Assembly: GCA_039033855.1 (NCBI GenBank)
Contig: JBCCBV010000003.1
Coordinates: 148,288 to 212,287, forward strand
DNA from: JBCCBV01 sp039033855
GTDB lineage: Bacteria; Planctomycetota; Phycisphaerae; Phycisphaerales; Phycisphaeraceae
DNA length: 64,000 nucleotides
Direction of reading: 5' to 3'
Position 1 is the first letter of the stretch, and each line of letters starts with the position of its first letter. This document shows, piece by piece, positions 24,147-32,045 of this stretch. A program made the translations under genes and the position numbers. Below the pieces are notes generated by a model. It was not told where the DNA came from. It did no database searches and saw nothing but the letters and a program-made list of their open reading frames with translations.

Positions 24147-24857
24147 ATGATCAGCATCCCCGTTTACAACGAGCAGGGCGAAGAAATCCGCCAAGTCGAG
24201 ATCGACGAGCAGTCGCTCGGCGGCGAGGTTCGCCCCGCCCTCCTCAAGCAGGCCTACGTCCGAACCCACGCCAACCGTCGCCGGGAAAACCGCCCGACCA
24301 AGACGCGCAGCATGGTCGAAGGCTCGACCCGCAAGCTCTACAAGCAAAAGGGCACCGGCAACGCCCGCCGGGGCGACCGCAAGGCCAACATCCTCCGCGG
24401 CGGCGGCCACGCCAAAGCCAAGGTCCGCCACTCGTGGGACCAGGGCATGCCCAAGAAGATGCGTCGCCTGGCGAACCGCAACGCCCTGCTCGCCAAGGCG
24501 GTCGACGGCGAGATCAAACTCGTCGAATCCTCGGCGTTCGACCACGACGCCCCGAGCACCAAGCGGTTCGCCTCGCTGCTGACGGTCCTCAAGATCAACC
24601 GCACCTGCCTGGTGGCGATGCCCGATGTGCGTGGCCCCGCCGCCCGCTCGGCCGGCAACCTGGCCGACGTCCGCGTGACGCCGATCGATCGCCTGGGTGC
24701 CTTCGAGGTGCTCAACCACCGGTTCTTGCTCGCCGACGCCGACGCCTTCCAGCGTGTGGTCGATCGTCCGGCCGCCCCGGCCGAAGAGGTCGGCCCCGGC
24801 GACATCGCCAACGAGGCCAAGGCCGCAGACAAGGCCGCCGAACGGGAGAACGCCTGA
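24147..24857 (+). CDS. rplD: Ribosomal protein L4
   Basis: 236 residues; most bacterial uL4 have about 205. The exit-tunnel loop region is clear (RRENRPTKTRSMVEGSTRKLYKQKGTGNARRGDRKANILRGGGHAKAK). The ATG start at MISIPVYNEQGEEIRQ is the conserved N-terminus. The last 25 residues are an Ala/Glu/Lys-rich extension (GPGDIANEAKAADKAAERENA). Its TGA overlaps the rplW ATG (TGATG). Confidence 0.97.
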   Translation: MISIPVYNEQGEEIRQVEIDEQSLGGEVRPALLKQAYVRTHANRRRENRPTKTRSMVEGSTRKLYKQKGTGNARRGDRKANILRGGGHAKAKVRHSWDQGMPKKMRRLANRNALLAKAVDGEIKLVESSAFDHDAPSTKRFASLLTVLKINRTCLVAMPDVRGPAARSAGNLADVRVTPIDRLGAFEVLNHRFLLADADAFQRVVDRPAAPAEEVGPGDIANEAKAADKAAERENA

Positions 24858-25168
24858 TGGACTCGACCTACATCATCAAGCGCCCGATCATCACCGAGAA
24901 GTCGACCTGGGAAGCCACCCGCGTCATCGCCAAGGGCAAGCGCGCCGGCGACAGCGTGAACCGCTACCACTTCGAGGTGCTCAAGTCCGCCGACAAGAAC
25001 CAGATCCGCCGGGCCGTGCAAGAGCTCTACGGCGTCCGCGTCGAGAAGGTCGCCACCCAGATCCGCAAGGGCAAGTACCGCCGCACGCGTTTTGGCCCGG
25101 CCAAGACTTCCGACTGGAAAAAGGCCGTCGTCCAGCTCCATCCCGAGGACCGCATCGAGCTGTTCTGA
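24857..25168 (+). CDS. rplW: Ribosomal protein L23
   Basis: 103 residues. uL23 sits at the polypeptide exit and docks SRP and trigger factor. Core motifs are YIIKRPIITEKSTWE, then NRYHFEVLKSADKNQIRRAVQELYGVRVEKV and KGKYRRTRFG. It overlaps rplD by one base, so translation is probably coupled. Confidence 0.97.
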   Translation: MDSTYIIKRPIITEKSTWEATRVIAKGKRAGDSVNRYHFEVLKSADKNQIRRAVQELYGVRVEKVATQIRKGKYRRTRFGPAKTSDWKKAVVQLHPEDRIELF

Positions 25169-25205
25169 TCGCAGCGGTCGCCCCGGCGACGCAAGGAAAC
25201 TTTCC

Positions 25206-26063
25206 ATGGCCATCCGCGTTTACAAACGAACCACCCCCGGGCGCCGCAACGCTTCGGTCAACCTCAAGACCGAGGTGACCAAGCAGAAGCCCGAGAAGAC
25301 CCTGCTCGCCAAGGGCAACAAGACCGGCGGCCGGAACCACCACGGCAAGATCACCGTGCAGTCGCGCGGCGGCGGCGCCAAGCGTCGTTTCCGCAAGATC
25401 GACTTCGGCCGTAAGAAAGACGACGTGGCCGCCACCGTCGTCGGCATCGAGTACGACCCCAACCGCTCGGCCAACCTGGCCCTGCTCCAATACGCAGACG
25501 GCGAGAAGCGCTACATCATCGCCCCCAAAACGCTGACCGACGGCATGGTCGTTCAGAGCTCTTCGAAGCGGCTCGAACCCAACGTCGGCAACTGCATGCC
25601 CCTGGCGCACATCCCCTCGGGCCTGAACGTCTGCTGCGTCGAGTTGCAGCCCGGCCGGGGCGCCCAGATGTGCCGCTCGGCCGGCGGCTACGCCCGCCTG
25701 ACCAACAAAGAAGGCGACTGGGCCACCCTGGTGCTGCCGTCCGGCGAAATCCGCCAGGTCCACCTTGTATGCCGGGCCACCATCGGCCAGGTCGGCAACT
25801 CCGACCACAACCGCGTCGTGTTGGGCAAGGCCGGGCGTGCCCGCCACCTCGGTCGTCGCCCCCACACCCGCGGCATGGCCAAGAACCACCACGACCACCC
25901 GATGGGCGGCGGTGACGGCGGCTCCAAGTCCAACCGCGACCCCGCATCGAAGACCGGCGTCCTGGCCAAGGGCGGGCGCACCCGCACCCACGGCAAGGCG
26001 TCGAACAAACGCATCCTCCGCCGCCGCGTCAGCAAGCGCTACGGCCAGTTGAAACTCAAGTAA
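25206..26063 (+). CDS. rplB: Ribosomal protein L2 with variant C-terminal loop
   Basis: 285 residues, close to the usual 273-280. uL2 is needed for subunit association and peptidyl transfer. The N-terminal KTGGRNHHGKITVQSRGGGAKRRFRKIDF and the SH3/KOW core are canonical. In the normally invariant C-terminal loop RGxxMNPVDHPHGGGEG this protein reads RGMAKNHHDHPMGGGDG (222-238). The essential His (His231, equivalent to E. coli His229) is kept, but the second His is Met233 and MNPV is replaced. The following segment is also longer (GSKSNRDPASKTGVLAKGG). Confidence 0.97.
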   Translation: MAIRVYKRTTPGRRNASVNLKTEVTKQKPEKTLLAKGNKTGGRNHHGKITVQSRGGGAKRRFRKIDFGRKKDDVAATVVGIEYDPNRSANLALLQYADGEKRYIIAPKTLTDGMVVQSSSKRLEPNVGNCMPLAHIPSGLNVCCVELQPGRGAQMCRSAGGYARLTNKEGDWATLVLPSGEIRQVHLVCRATIGQVGNSDHNRVVLGKAGRARHLGRRPHTRGMAKNHHDHPMGGGDGGSKSNRDPASKTGVLAKGGRTRTHGKASNKRILRRRVSKRYGQLKLK

Positions 26064-26132
26064 CCCTTTGGAACCCGCCCCGGGCCGTTGGCCCTGGGGG
26101 ACGCGCCGGCTCGCCGGCGAAAGGCGCCGCCT

Positions 26133-26423
26133 ATGCCCCGTTCGCTCAAAAAAGGCCCCTACGTCGACTTCAAGCTCTACCGCAAGGTCGAGCAGTTGAA
26201 CCAGATGGACCGGCACGAGCCGGTCAAGACCTGGGCCCGTTCGTGCACCATCGTCCCCGAGTTTGTCGGGCACACCTTCATGGTGCACAACGGCCGTCAG
26301 TTCAACAATGTGTTCGTGACCGAAGACATGGTCGGTCACAAGCTCGGCGAGTTCAGCCCGACCCGCAGCTTCCGCAACCACACCACGGGCACCAAGGCCC
26401 AACGGGCCGCCGGCCGAGCCTGA
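26133..26423 (+). CDS. rpsS: Ribosomal protein S19
   Basis: 96 residues. uS19 binds 16S rRNA in the 30S head with S13. The ATG start gives the conserved MPRSLKKGPYVDFKLYRKVEQLN; WARSCTIVPEFVGHTFMVHNGRQF and MVGHKLGEFSPTRSFRNH follow. Motif WSRRSTI is WARSCTI here, a mild change. Confidence 0.97.
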   Translation: MPRSLKKGPYVDFKLYRKVEQLNQMDRHEPVKTWARSCTIVPEFVGHTFMVHNGRQFNNVFVTEDMVGHKLGEFSPTRSFRNHTTGTKAQRAAGRA

Positions 26424-26486
26424 CCCCGGCTCTTTGACCCCCAGACCCCCAGCCGTCGCCGTGTGGCGCCGGAAAGTTGGATCGCG

Positions 26487-26828
26487 ATGCCTTACACCAA
26501 CGTCCATCGGATGGCCCGGATCAGCCCGCTGAAGGTGCGCCAAGTGTGCAACCTCATCCGCGGCCGCAGCACGTCCGAGGCCCGCACGATTCTGGCCATG
26601 AACAAGAAGCGTGGGGCCGCGTTTGTGGCCGTGGCGCTCGACGCCGCCATCGCCAACGCCGACCAGGCCGAGGCGGATGTAAGGCGGCTGACAGTCTCCG
26701 ACGCCCGTGTCGATTCGGGCCCGACCATCAAGCGTTTCCAGCCGAAGGACCGCGGCCGGGCCCACCCGATCCTCAAGCGCACCAGCCACATCACCGTCAG
26801 CGTGGACGTCCCCGCCGACGAGGCCTAA
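26487..26828 (+). CDS. rplV: Ribosomal protein L22
   Basis: 113 residues. uL22 lines the exit tunnel with its beta-hairpin. Typical RMARISPLKVRQVCNLIRGRS at the N-terminus and FQPKDRGRAHPILKRTSHITVSV at the hairpin/C-terminus. The ATG at MPYTNVHRMAR is chosen over a start 24 nt earlier because it fits the family N-terminus. Confidence 0.96.
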   Translation: MPYTNVHRMARISPLKVRQVCNLIRGRSTSEARTILAMNKKRGAAFVAVALDAAIANADQAEADVRRLTVSDARVDSGPTIKRFQPKDRGRAHPILKRTSHITVSVDVPADEA

Positions 26829-26897
26829 GCCACGCCCCCCGGACGCCCCGGAAGCCCCGGAACCTTTTCGAACCCCTCACCCGAGCACGACACCACC

Positions 26898-27605
26898 ATG
26901 GGACAGAAAGTTCATCCATTTGGGTTCCGCGTGGGCATCACCCAGGCGCACAAGTCGCGGTGGTACGCCCCGACCAAGGCGCTCTACGGCGAGCTGCTGA
27001 TCGAAGACCACAAGATCCGCAACTTCCTGGACCGCAAGCTCAACCGCACCCCGCCATTCGCGGCCGTGTCCGACCTGCACATCGAGCGCACGCGTGAAGA
27101 GCTCAAGATCATCGTCCGCACCGCTCGGCCGGGCATCGTGATCGGCCCCCGCGGCGACACGATCAACCACCTGACCGAAGACCTGCAGCGCCTGACCGGC
27201 CGGAACGTCTCGATCACCTGCGTCGAGGTCAACACCCCCGACGCCGAGAGCCAGCTCGTCGCCGAGTCCATCGCCGAGCAGCTCGCCAAGCGGGCCAGCT
27301 TCCGCCGGGTGATGAAGATGAAGGCCGAAGCCACCATGAACGCCGGCGCCAAGGGCGTGAAGATCCAGCTGTCGGGCCGGCTCGGCGGGCACGAAATGTC
27401 GCGCTCCGAAGACATCCGCCTCGGCGCCATCCCGCTGCAGACGCTGCAGGCCAACATCGATTACGGCTTCGCCGAGTCCAAGACCACCTACGGCACGCTG
27501 GGCGTGAAGGTCTGGATCTTCAAAGGCCTTTACGAGGTCGACCAAGAGCAGGAATACGAATCGCGCGCCGCCGGCGCCCGCGCCAAGTCGCGAGGCCGTC
27601 GCTAA
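26898..27605 (+). CDS. rpsC: Ribosomal protein S3
   Basis: 235 residues. uS3 guards the mRNA entry channel. MGQKVHPFGFRVGI is the invariant start; the KH domain contains IVIGPRGDTINHLTEDLQRLTG; the C-terminal domain has AKGVKIQLSGRLGGHEMSRSEDIRLGAIPLQTLQANIDYGF. The basic tail (AAGARAKSRGRR) is of ordinary length. Confidence 0.98.
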   Translation: MGQKVHPFGFRVGITQAHKSRWYAPTKALYGELLIEDHKIRNFLDRKLNRTPPFAAVSDLHIERTREELKIIVRTARPGIVIGPRGDTINHLTEDLQRLTGRNVSITCVEVNTPDAESQLVAESIAEQLAKRASFRRVMKMKAEATMNAGAKGVKIQLSGRLGGHEMSRSEDIRLGAIPLQTLQANIDYGFAESKTTYGTLGVKVWIFKGLYEVDQEQEYESRAAGARAKSRGRR

Positions 27606-27629
27606 GCAACGCGACCCTGGAGAACCGTC

Positions 27630-28046
27630 ATGCCCCTGATGCCCAAACGCGTCAAGTTCCGCAAGCAACAGCGCGGAAAAATCCGAGGCAACGCCTCGCG
27701 CGGCAACACCGTGGCCTACGGCGATTACGGCCTGCAGGTCCTGGACCGCGGCCTGATCACCGCCCGCCAGATCGAGGCCGGCCGTATCGCCGCCCGCCAG
27801 TACGTTTCGCGCGAAGGCAAGCTCTTCGTCCGCGTGTTCCCCGACAAGCCCATGAGCAAGAAGCCGCTCGAAACCCGTATGGGCAAGGGCAAAGCCGAGC
27901 CCGAATACTGGGGCGCCCGCGTCAAGCCCGGCACGATCCTGTACGAGATCACCGGCGTGCCCAAGGAACTCGCCAAGCGGGCCTTCCTCCGCGTGGCCTA
28001 CAAAATGCCGATGCGCTGCCGCTTCGTCGAGCGCCAGAGCCACTAA
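27630..28046 (+). CDS. rplP: Ribosomal protein L16
   Basis: 138 residues. uL16 contacts tRNA and the A-site finger region. MPLMPKRVKFRKQQRGKIRGNASRGNTVAYGDYGLQ is typical, as are VFPDKPMSKKPLETRMGKGK (with the arginine-containing loop modified in some bacteria) and PKELAKRAFLRVAYKMPMRCRFV at the end. Confidence 0.97.
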   Translation: MPLMPKRVKFRKQQRGKIRGNASRGNTVAYGDYGLQVLDRGLITARQIEAGRIAARQYVSREGKLFVRVFPDKPMSKKPLETRMGKGKAEPEYWGARVKPGTILYEITGVPKELAKRAFLRVAYKMPMRCRFVERQSH

Positions 28047-28099
28047 GCAACGCCTTTGAGCCCCATCCCCCGGGCCGACTTCCGGGGGGGAGACCGGTC

Positions 28100-28330
28100 A
28101 TGAAGCCGCAAGAATCCCGCAAGATGTCCGACGCCGAGCTCGTCGAAGAAACCCGCAACCTGCGTACCCGCTTGTTCGAGCTGCGCGGCCAGGCGGTCAC
28201 CGAGAAGCTCGAGAACCCGCGCCAGCTGCGCAACCTGCGCCGCGACATCGCCCGACTGTTGACAGAGCAGCGCAGCCGTGCCATCGCCGCCGCGCCGCAA
28301 CCCGAAACGCAACCCGCCGCCGCCGGCTAA
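28100..28330 (+). CDS. rpmC: Ribosomal protein L29
   Basis: 76 residues, two-helix uL29 at the tunnel exit. MKPQESRKMSDAELVEETRNLRTRLFELRGQAVTEKLENPRQLRNLRRDIARLLTEQRSR shows the conserved helix pair; the last 13 residues are an Ala/Pro-rich extension. Confidence 0.94.
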   Translation: MKPQESRKMSDAELVEETRNLRTRLFELRGQAVTEKLENPRQLRNLRRDIARLLTEQRSRAIAAAPQPETQPAAAG

Positions 28331-28351
28331 CCCCCGCGAGAACCCCGACCG

Positions 28352-28636
28352 ATGACCGAAGCCCAAGACAACCCGACCGGCGCCCGCATCGGCGTGGTCA
28401 AGAGCGACAAGCGCGACAAGACCCGCACCGTCGCGGTGGAAACCCAGAAGGTCCACCCCAAGTACGGCAAGCGCCTGCGTCGCGAAAAGCGCCTGCACGT
28501 CCACGATGAAGACAACACCTCGCGCGAAGGCGACCGCGTCGAAATCGTTTCGTGCAAGCCGATCTCCAAGACCAAGACCTGGCGCCTGAACCGCGTCGTC
28601 GAACGCGCCCCCGAGTCCATCGAGACCACCGCCTAA
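28352..28636 (+). CDS. rpsQ: Ribosomal protein S17
   Basis: 94 residues. uS17 binds 16S rRNA helix 11. GVVKSDKRDKTRTVAVETQKVHPKYGKRLRREKRLHVHDEDN and EGDRVEIVSCKPISKTKTWRLNRVVER are the family core. Its stop codon lies inside a perfect 22-bp palindrome described separately. Confidence 0.96.
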   Translation: MTEAQDNPTGARIGVVKSDKRDKTRTVAVETQKVHPKYGKRLRREKRLHVHDEDNTSREGDRVEIVSCKPISKTKTWRLNRVVERAPESIETTA

Positions 28637-28653
28637 GACGCCGGCGTCTTAGG
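28632..28653 (+). promoter_or_regulatory. Perfect 22-bp palindrome over the rpsQ stop codon
   Basis: The half-site CCTAAGACGCC is followed directly by its exact reverse complement. As RNA it can fold into a 9-bp stem with a CCGG loop that contains the UAA of rpsQ. No T-run follows, so it is not a simple terminator; it could be an mRNA processing or stabilising hairpin or a protein-binding site. Confidence 0.5.
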
Positions 28654-28716
28654 TGCCCGGGCCTTTCCCAGCCTCGCCGTACCGGTTTGTTTACCCGCCT
28701 TGCCCACCCGCCTCGC

Positions 28717-28722
28717 TATAGA
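28717..28722 (+). promoter_or_regulatory. Possible internal -10 before rplN
   Basis: TATAGA ends 8 nt before the rplN ATG, similar to the leaderless spacing seen at other genes. No -35 at proper distance was found, so this is weak. Confidence 0.25.
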
Positions 28723-28730
28723 GCCACGCC

Positions 28731-29117
28731 ATGATCCAACAGGAATCCCGAGTCGATGTCGCGGACAACAGCGGGGCGAAAATCGCCTACGTCATCCGCG
28801 TGCTCGGCAAAAAAACCGCCCGGGGCAAGTTCACCCGGCCGACCGCCACGCTCGGCGACAAGGTCGTCTGCTCCGTCAAGAAGGCGCTGCCCAGCAGCGA
28901 CATGAAGTCGGGCACGATCGTCCAGGGCGTCGTGGTCCGCTCGAAGTATCCCGTGCGCCGCAGCGACGGCAGCTACGTCCGGTTCGACCGCACCGCCGTG
29001 GTGCTGATCGATAAAGACGGCAACCCGCGCGGCACCCGCATCTTCGGCGCCGTGGCCCGCGAGCTGCGTGAACGCAACTTCATGAAGATCGTTTCTCTCG
29101 CTTCGGAGGTGGTCTGA
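28731..29117 (+). CDS. rplN: Ribosomal protein L14
   Basis: 128 residues (usually 122). uL14 bridges to the 30S subunit and binds silencing factor RsfS in other bacteria. MIQQESRVDVADNSGAKIAYVIRVLG, VVVRSKYPVRRSDGSYVRFDRTAVVLIDKDGNPRGTRIFGAVARELR are conserved. One base separates its stop from rplX. Confidence 0.97.
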   Translation: MIQQESRVDVADNSGAKIAYVIRVLGKKTARGKFTRPTATLGDKVVCSVKKALPSSDMKSGTIVQGVVVRSKYPVRRSDGSYVRFDRTAVVLIDKDGNPRGTRIFGAVARELRERNFMKIVSLASEVV

Positions 29118-29118
29118 C

Positions 29119-29466
29119 ATGCCACGACACATCCGCAAAGGCGACACCGTGATGGTGACCGCCGGTAAAGACCGCAACAAGCAGGGCAAGGTGCTCCGCG
29201 TGCTCGTCGACAAAGAGCGCGTGGTGATCGAGGGCGTCAACGTCCACACCAAGCACATCAAGCCCACGCAGACCCAACCGCAAGGCGGGCGCATCCGCGT
29301 CGAGATGCCCGTGCACTGGTCGAACGTCTCGCCCGTGGTCGACGGCAAGGCCACCCGCGTCCGCTTCGAAACCCGCGAAGACGGCAGCAAAGTCCGTGTC
29401 GCGGCCAGCAACGGCCAGCAGATCGGCCCCGAACTCCGCAAGGCCCGCACCTCCGCCCCGAGCTAA
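29119..29466 (+). CDS. rplX: Ribosomal protein L24
   Basis: 115 residues. uL24 nucleates 50S assembly. A KOW motif is clear: IRKGDTVMVTAGKDRNKQGKVLRVL; then VIEGVNVHTKHIKPTQTQPQGGRIRVEMPVHWSNV. The C-terminal 20 residues are polar and not diagnostic. Confidence 0.96.
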   Translation: MPRHIRKGDTVMVTAGKDRNKQGKVLRVLVDKERVVIEGVNVHTKHIKPTQTQPQGGRIRVEMPVHWSNVSPVVDGKATRVRFETREDGSKVRVAASNGQQIGPELRKARTSAPS

Positions 29467-29537
29467 CCCCCTTTAAGCACCCCGACCCGCGCCGCCTAAC
29501 CCACGGCACCCAATCCCGGGCCCCCCCGAGCCTCGCC

Positions 29538-30176
29538 ATGAGCGAAGAACAAACCCACGTCAAACCCGCCGTCGCCCCCCGCGTCAAGACGCGCTTCCAC
29601 GAGGAAATCGTCCCCGCGCTGCGCGAAGAGTTCGGGCTGACCAACCCTTTCCAGGCCCCCAGTCTGGCCAAGATTGTCGTCAGCGTCGGCCTCGGCAAGC
29701 AGATCGAGGGCACCAAGCTCAAGTCCGGCGTGAAGGACCAGGTCCTGCAAGACCTCTCGCTCATCACCGGCCAGAAGGCCGTCATGATCCGGGCCAAGAA
29801 GTCGGTCGCCAACTTCAAGGTGCGCGAGGGCTACGAAACCGCCTCCATGGTCACCCTCCGAGGCGACCGGATGTGGGAGTTCCTCGACCGCCTGATCACC
29901 CTGGCCATCCCCCGCATCAAAGACTTCCGCGGCCTGCCCGACAAGAGCTTCGACGGCCGGGGCAACTACTCGTTCGGCCTGACCGAGCAGGGCATCTTCC
30001 CCGAGGTCGACATGGCCAACGCCAAGTTCACCTTCGGCATGCACGTGACCTTCAACTGGAAGAACAGCACCGACGCCGTCACCCGACAGGCGCTGGCGAA
30101 AATGGACTTCCCCTTCCGCAAGCCCCCCAAAGAATCCACCAAGGGCGCCAAGCCCGCCGCCACCGCGGCCGCCTGA
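29538..30176 (+). CDS. rplE: Ribosomal protein L5
   Basis: 212 residues against a usual 180. uL5 binds 5S rRNA and contacts P-site tRNA. Core motifs: LREEFGLTNPFQAPSLAKIVVSVGLG, ITGQKAVMIRAKKSVANFKVREGYETASMVTLRGDRMWEFLDRLI, and FDGRGNYSFGLTEQGIFPEVD. Extra residues are a polar N-terminal 15 and a Lys/Ala-rich C-terminal 20. Confidence 0.97.
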   Translation: MSEEQTHVKPAVAPRVKTRFHEEIVPALREEFGLTNPFQAPSLAKIVVSVGLGKQIEGTKLKSGVKDQVLQDLSLITGQKAVMIRAKKSVANFKVREGYETASMVTLRGDRMWEFLDRLITLAIPRIKDFRGLPDKSFDGRGNYSFGLTEQGIFPEVDMANAKFTFGMHVTFNWKNSTDAVTRQALAKMDFPFRKPPKESTKGAKPAATAAA

Positions 30177-30219
30177 CCCCGGCAGCCAGACCCGCCTGAG
30201 CGCCCCCAAGGAGCCCGTT

Positions 30220-30489
30220 ATGTCTTCCAAAAGCACCATCGTCCGCAACGAGCGCGTCGCCAAGACCGTCGCCAAGTACGCCGACCTCCGCCTGAAGCTC
30301 AAAGCCGAAGGCGACTACGGCGCCCTGCAACGCCTCCCGCGCGACGCCAGCCCCACCCGGCTCCGCAACCTGTGCGCCCTCACCGGCCGGTCGCGCGGCG
30401 TCTACAAGAAGTTCAAACTCTCGCGCATCAAGCTGCGCGAACTCGCCCTGCAGGGCAAGGTGCCCGGCATGCGTAAGAGCTCCTGGTAA
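30220..30489 (+). CDS. rpsN: Ribosomal protein S14, zinc-free type
   Basis: 89 residues. The length and the single cysteine (LRNLCALTGRSRGVYKKFKLSRIKLRELA) show the zinc-independent uS14 form rather than the 61-residue C4 form. It follows rplE as in most spc operons. Confidence 0.96.
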   Translation: MSSKSTIVRNERVAKTVAKYADLRLKLKAEGDYGALQRLPRDASPTRLRNLCALTGRSRGVYKKFKLSRIKLRELALQGKVPGMRKSSW

Positions 30490-30565
30490 CCCGCACGACC
30501 GCACGCACCCGCACCCCGAACCACCGCCTCCCCGCTAGAAGCCGTTTACTGAAAGCCGACCGCCG

Positions 30566-30964
30566 ATGTCTTTGAGCGACCCCATCGCCGACATGCTCAC
30601 CCGGATCCGCAACGCCGTGCGCAACAACGCCGAGCAGGTGCGCGTCCTCAACTCCAAGGTCTGCCGTGGCATCGCCCAGGTCCTGCAGGACGAGGGCTAC
30701 ATCCAGGGCTACGACGTGGTCGAGGACGGCCGTCAGGGCCTGATCCGCATCGAGCTCAAGTACGGCCCCCGCGGCGAGCAGGTCATCAACCTGATCCGCC
30801 GGGAGTCCAAGCCCGGCCGTCGGGTTTACACCAAGGTCCGCGACCTGCCCCGCCCGCTGGGCGGCCTGGGCATCTGCATTTTGACCACCCCCCAAGGCGT
30901 GTTGTCCGACCGCCGCTGTCGGGCCGAAAACCTCGGCGGCGAGCTGCTCTGCACCGTGGAGTGA
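30566..30964 (+). CDS. rpsH: Ribosomal protein S8
   Basis: 132 residues. uS8 binds the 16S central domain and in E. coli represses the spc operon. SLSDPIADMLTRIRNAV begins the protein and the C-terminal RVYTKVRDLPRPLGGLGICILTTPQGVLSDRRCRAENLGGELLCTVE is typical. The 111-nt gap after it is longer than its neighbours and contains repeated CTGA units with no clear structure. Confidence 0.97.
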   Translation: MSLSDPIADMLTRIRNAVRNNAEQVRVLNSKVCRGIAQVLQDEGYIQGYDVVEDGRQGLIRIELKYGPRGEQVINLIRRESKPGRRVYTKVRDLPRPLGGLGICILTTPQGVLSDRRCRAENLGGELLCTVE

Positions 30965-31075
30965 CCCAGCCATCGGCGGGCCGCCAGGCCGGCTGTCCGC
31001 CCGAAAGCAAATCGCCTCGCACTTTGTTGGACTCCGCCTGACCGCTGACCGCTGAAGACTGAAAGCTGAACCACC

Positions 31076-31618
31076 ATGTCCCGAATCGGCAAAAACCCCG
31101 TGCCCATCGCCAACGGCGCCACCGTCGCGCTCAAAGGCGCCACGCTGTCGGTTACCGGCAAGCTCGGCGCGCTGTCGCTCGACCTGACCAACCATGTCCA
31201 CGTTGAGATCAACGAGGGCGACAAGGTCGTCACCGTGACCCGCGCCAACAACAGCCGGCCCGCCCGGGCGATGCACGGCACCACCCGCCAGCTCATCGCC
31301 AACATGATCCAGGGCGTCACCGAGGGCTACAAGAAAGAGCTCGAGGTCAATGGCGTCGGCTACACCGCCCAGGTCAAGGGCCAGGAAGTCCACCTGAAGG
31401 TCGGTTTCGCCGACACCCGCATCGTGGCCATCCCCGACGGCGTGACCGTGGCCGTGACCGGCCCGATCATCACCGTGACCGGCTACAGCAAACCGCTGGT
31501 CGGCCAGACCGCCGCCAAGATCCGTGCCGAGCGCAAGCCCGAGCCTTACAACGGCAAGGGCATCCGCTATCGCGACGAAGTCATCCTCCGCAAGCAGGGC
31601 AAGGCCTTCGGCAAGTAA
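31076..31618 (+). CDS. rplF: Ribosomal protein L6
   Basis: 180 residues. uL6 sits near the factor-binding site. MSRIGKNPVPIANGATVAL, the central QLIANMIQGVTEGYKKELEVNGVGYTAQ and KPEPYNGKGIRYRDEVILRKQGKAFGK identify it; both L6 half-domains are complete. Confidence 0.97.
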   Translation: MSRIGKNPVPIANGATVALKGATLSVTGKLGALSLDLTNHVHVEINEGDKVVTVTRANNSRPARAMHGTTRQLIANMIQGVTEGYKKELEVNGVGYTAQVKGQEVHLKVGFADTRIVAIPDGVTVAVTGPIITVTGYSKPLVGQTAAKIRAERKPEPYNGKGIRYRDEVILRKQGKAFGK

Positions 31619-31645
31619 GCGCCCGGCCGCCACTGGACCCCGACC

Positions 31646-32002
31646 ATGAACCGCAAATCCCCCAACCTCGCCCGCCGTACCCGGCGCCGCACCGGCATCC
31701 GCAAGCGCGTCTTCGGCACGCCCGAGCGCCCCCGGCTGACGGTGTTCCGCAGCTCCAAGCACATGTACGCCCAGGTCATCGACGACATGACCGGCAAGAC
31801 GCTGGCGTCGGCCAGCACCATCCAGGCCAAGGCCGACAAGGGCGCCGACACCTCCGCCGCCGCCGCGGTCGGCAAGTCGGTCGCCGAGTCCGCCAAGCAG
31901 GCCGGCGTGTCCGCCGTCGCCTTCGACCGCAACGGCTACCGATTCCACGGCCGGGTCAAGGCCCTGGCCGACGCCGCCCGCGAGGCCGGCCTCCAGTTCT
32001 GA
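31646..32002 (+). CDS. rplR: Ribosomal protein L18
   Basis: 118 residues. uL18 binds 5S rRNA with L5. The basic N-terminus RRTRRRTGIRKRVFGTPERPRLTVFRSSKHMYAQVIDD and C-terminal VAFDRNGYRFHGRVKALADAAREAGLQF match the family closely. Confidence 0.97.
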   Translation: MNRKSPNLARRTRRRTGIRKRVFGTPERPRLTVFRSSKHMYAQVIDDMTGKTLASASTIQAKADKGADTSAAAAVGKSVAESAKQAGVSAVAFDRNGYRFHGRVKALADAAREAGLQF

Positions 32003-32045
32003 CCGCGCCCACCCGCAGACCCCCGCAGACCCCAGGTCCACCCTT

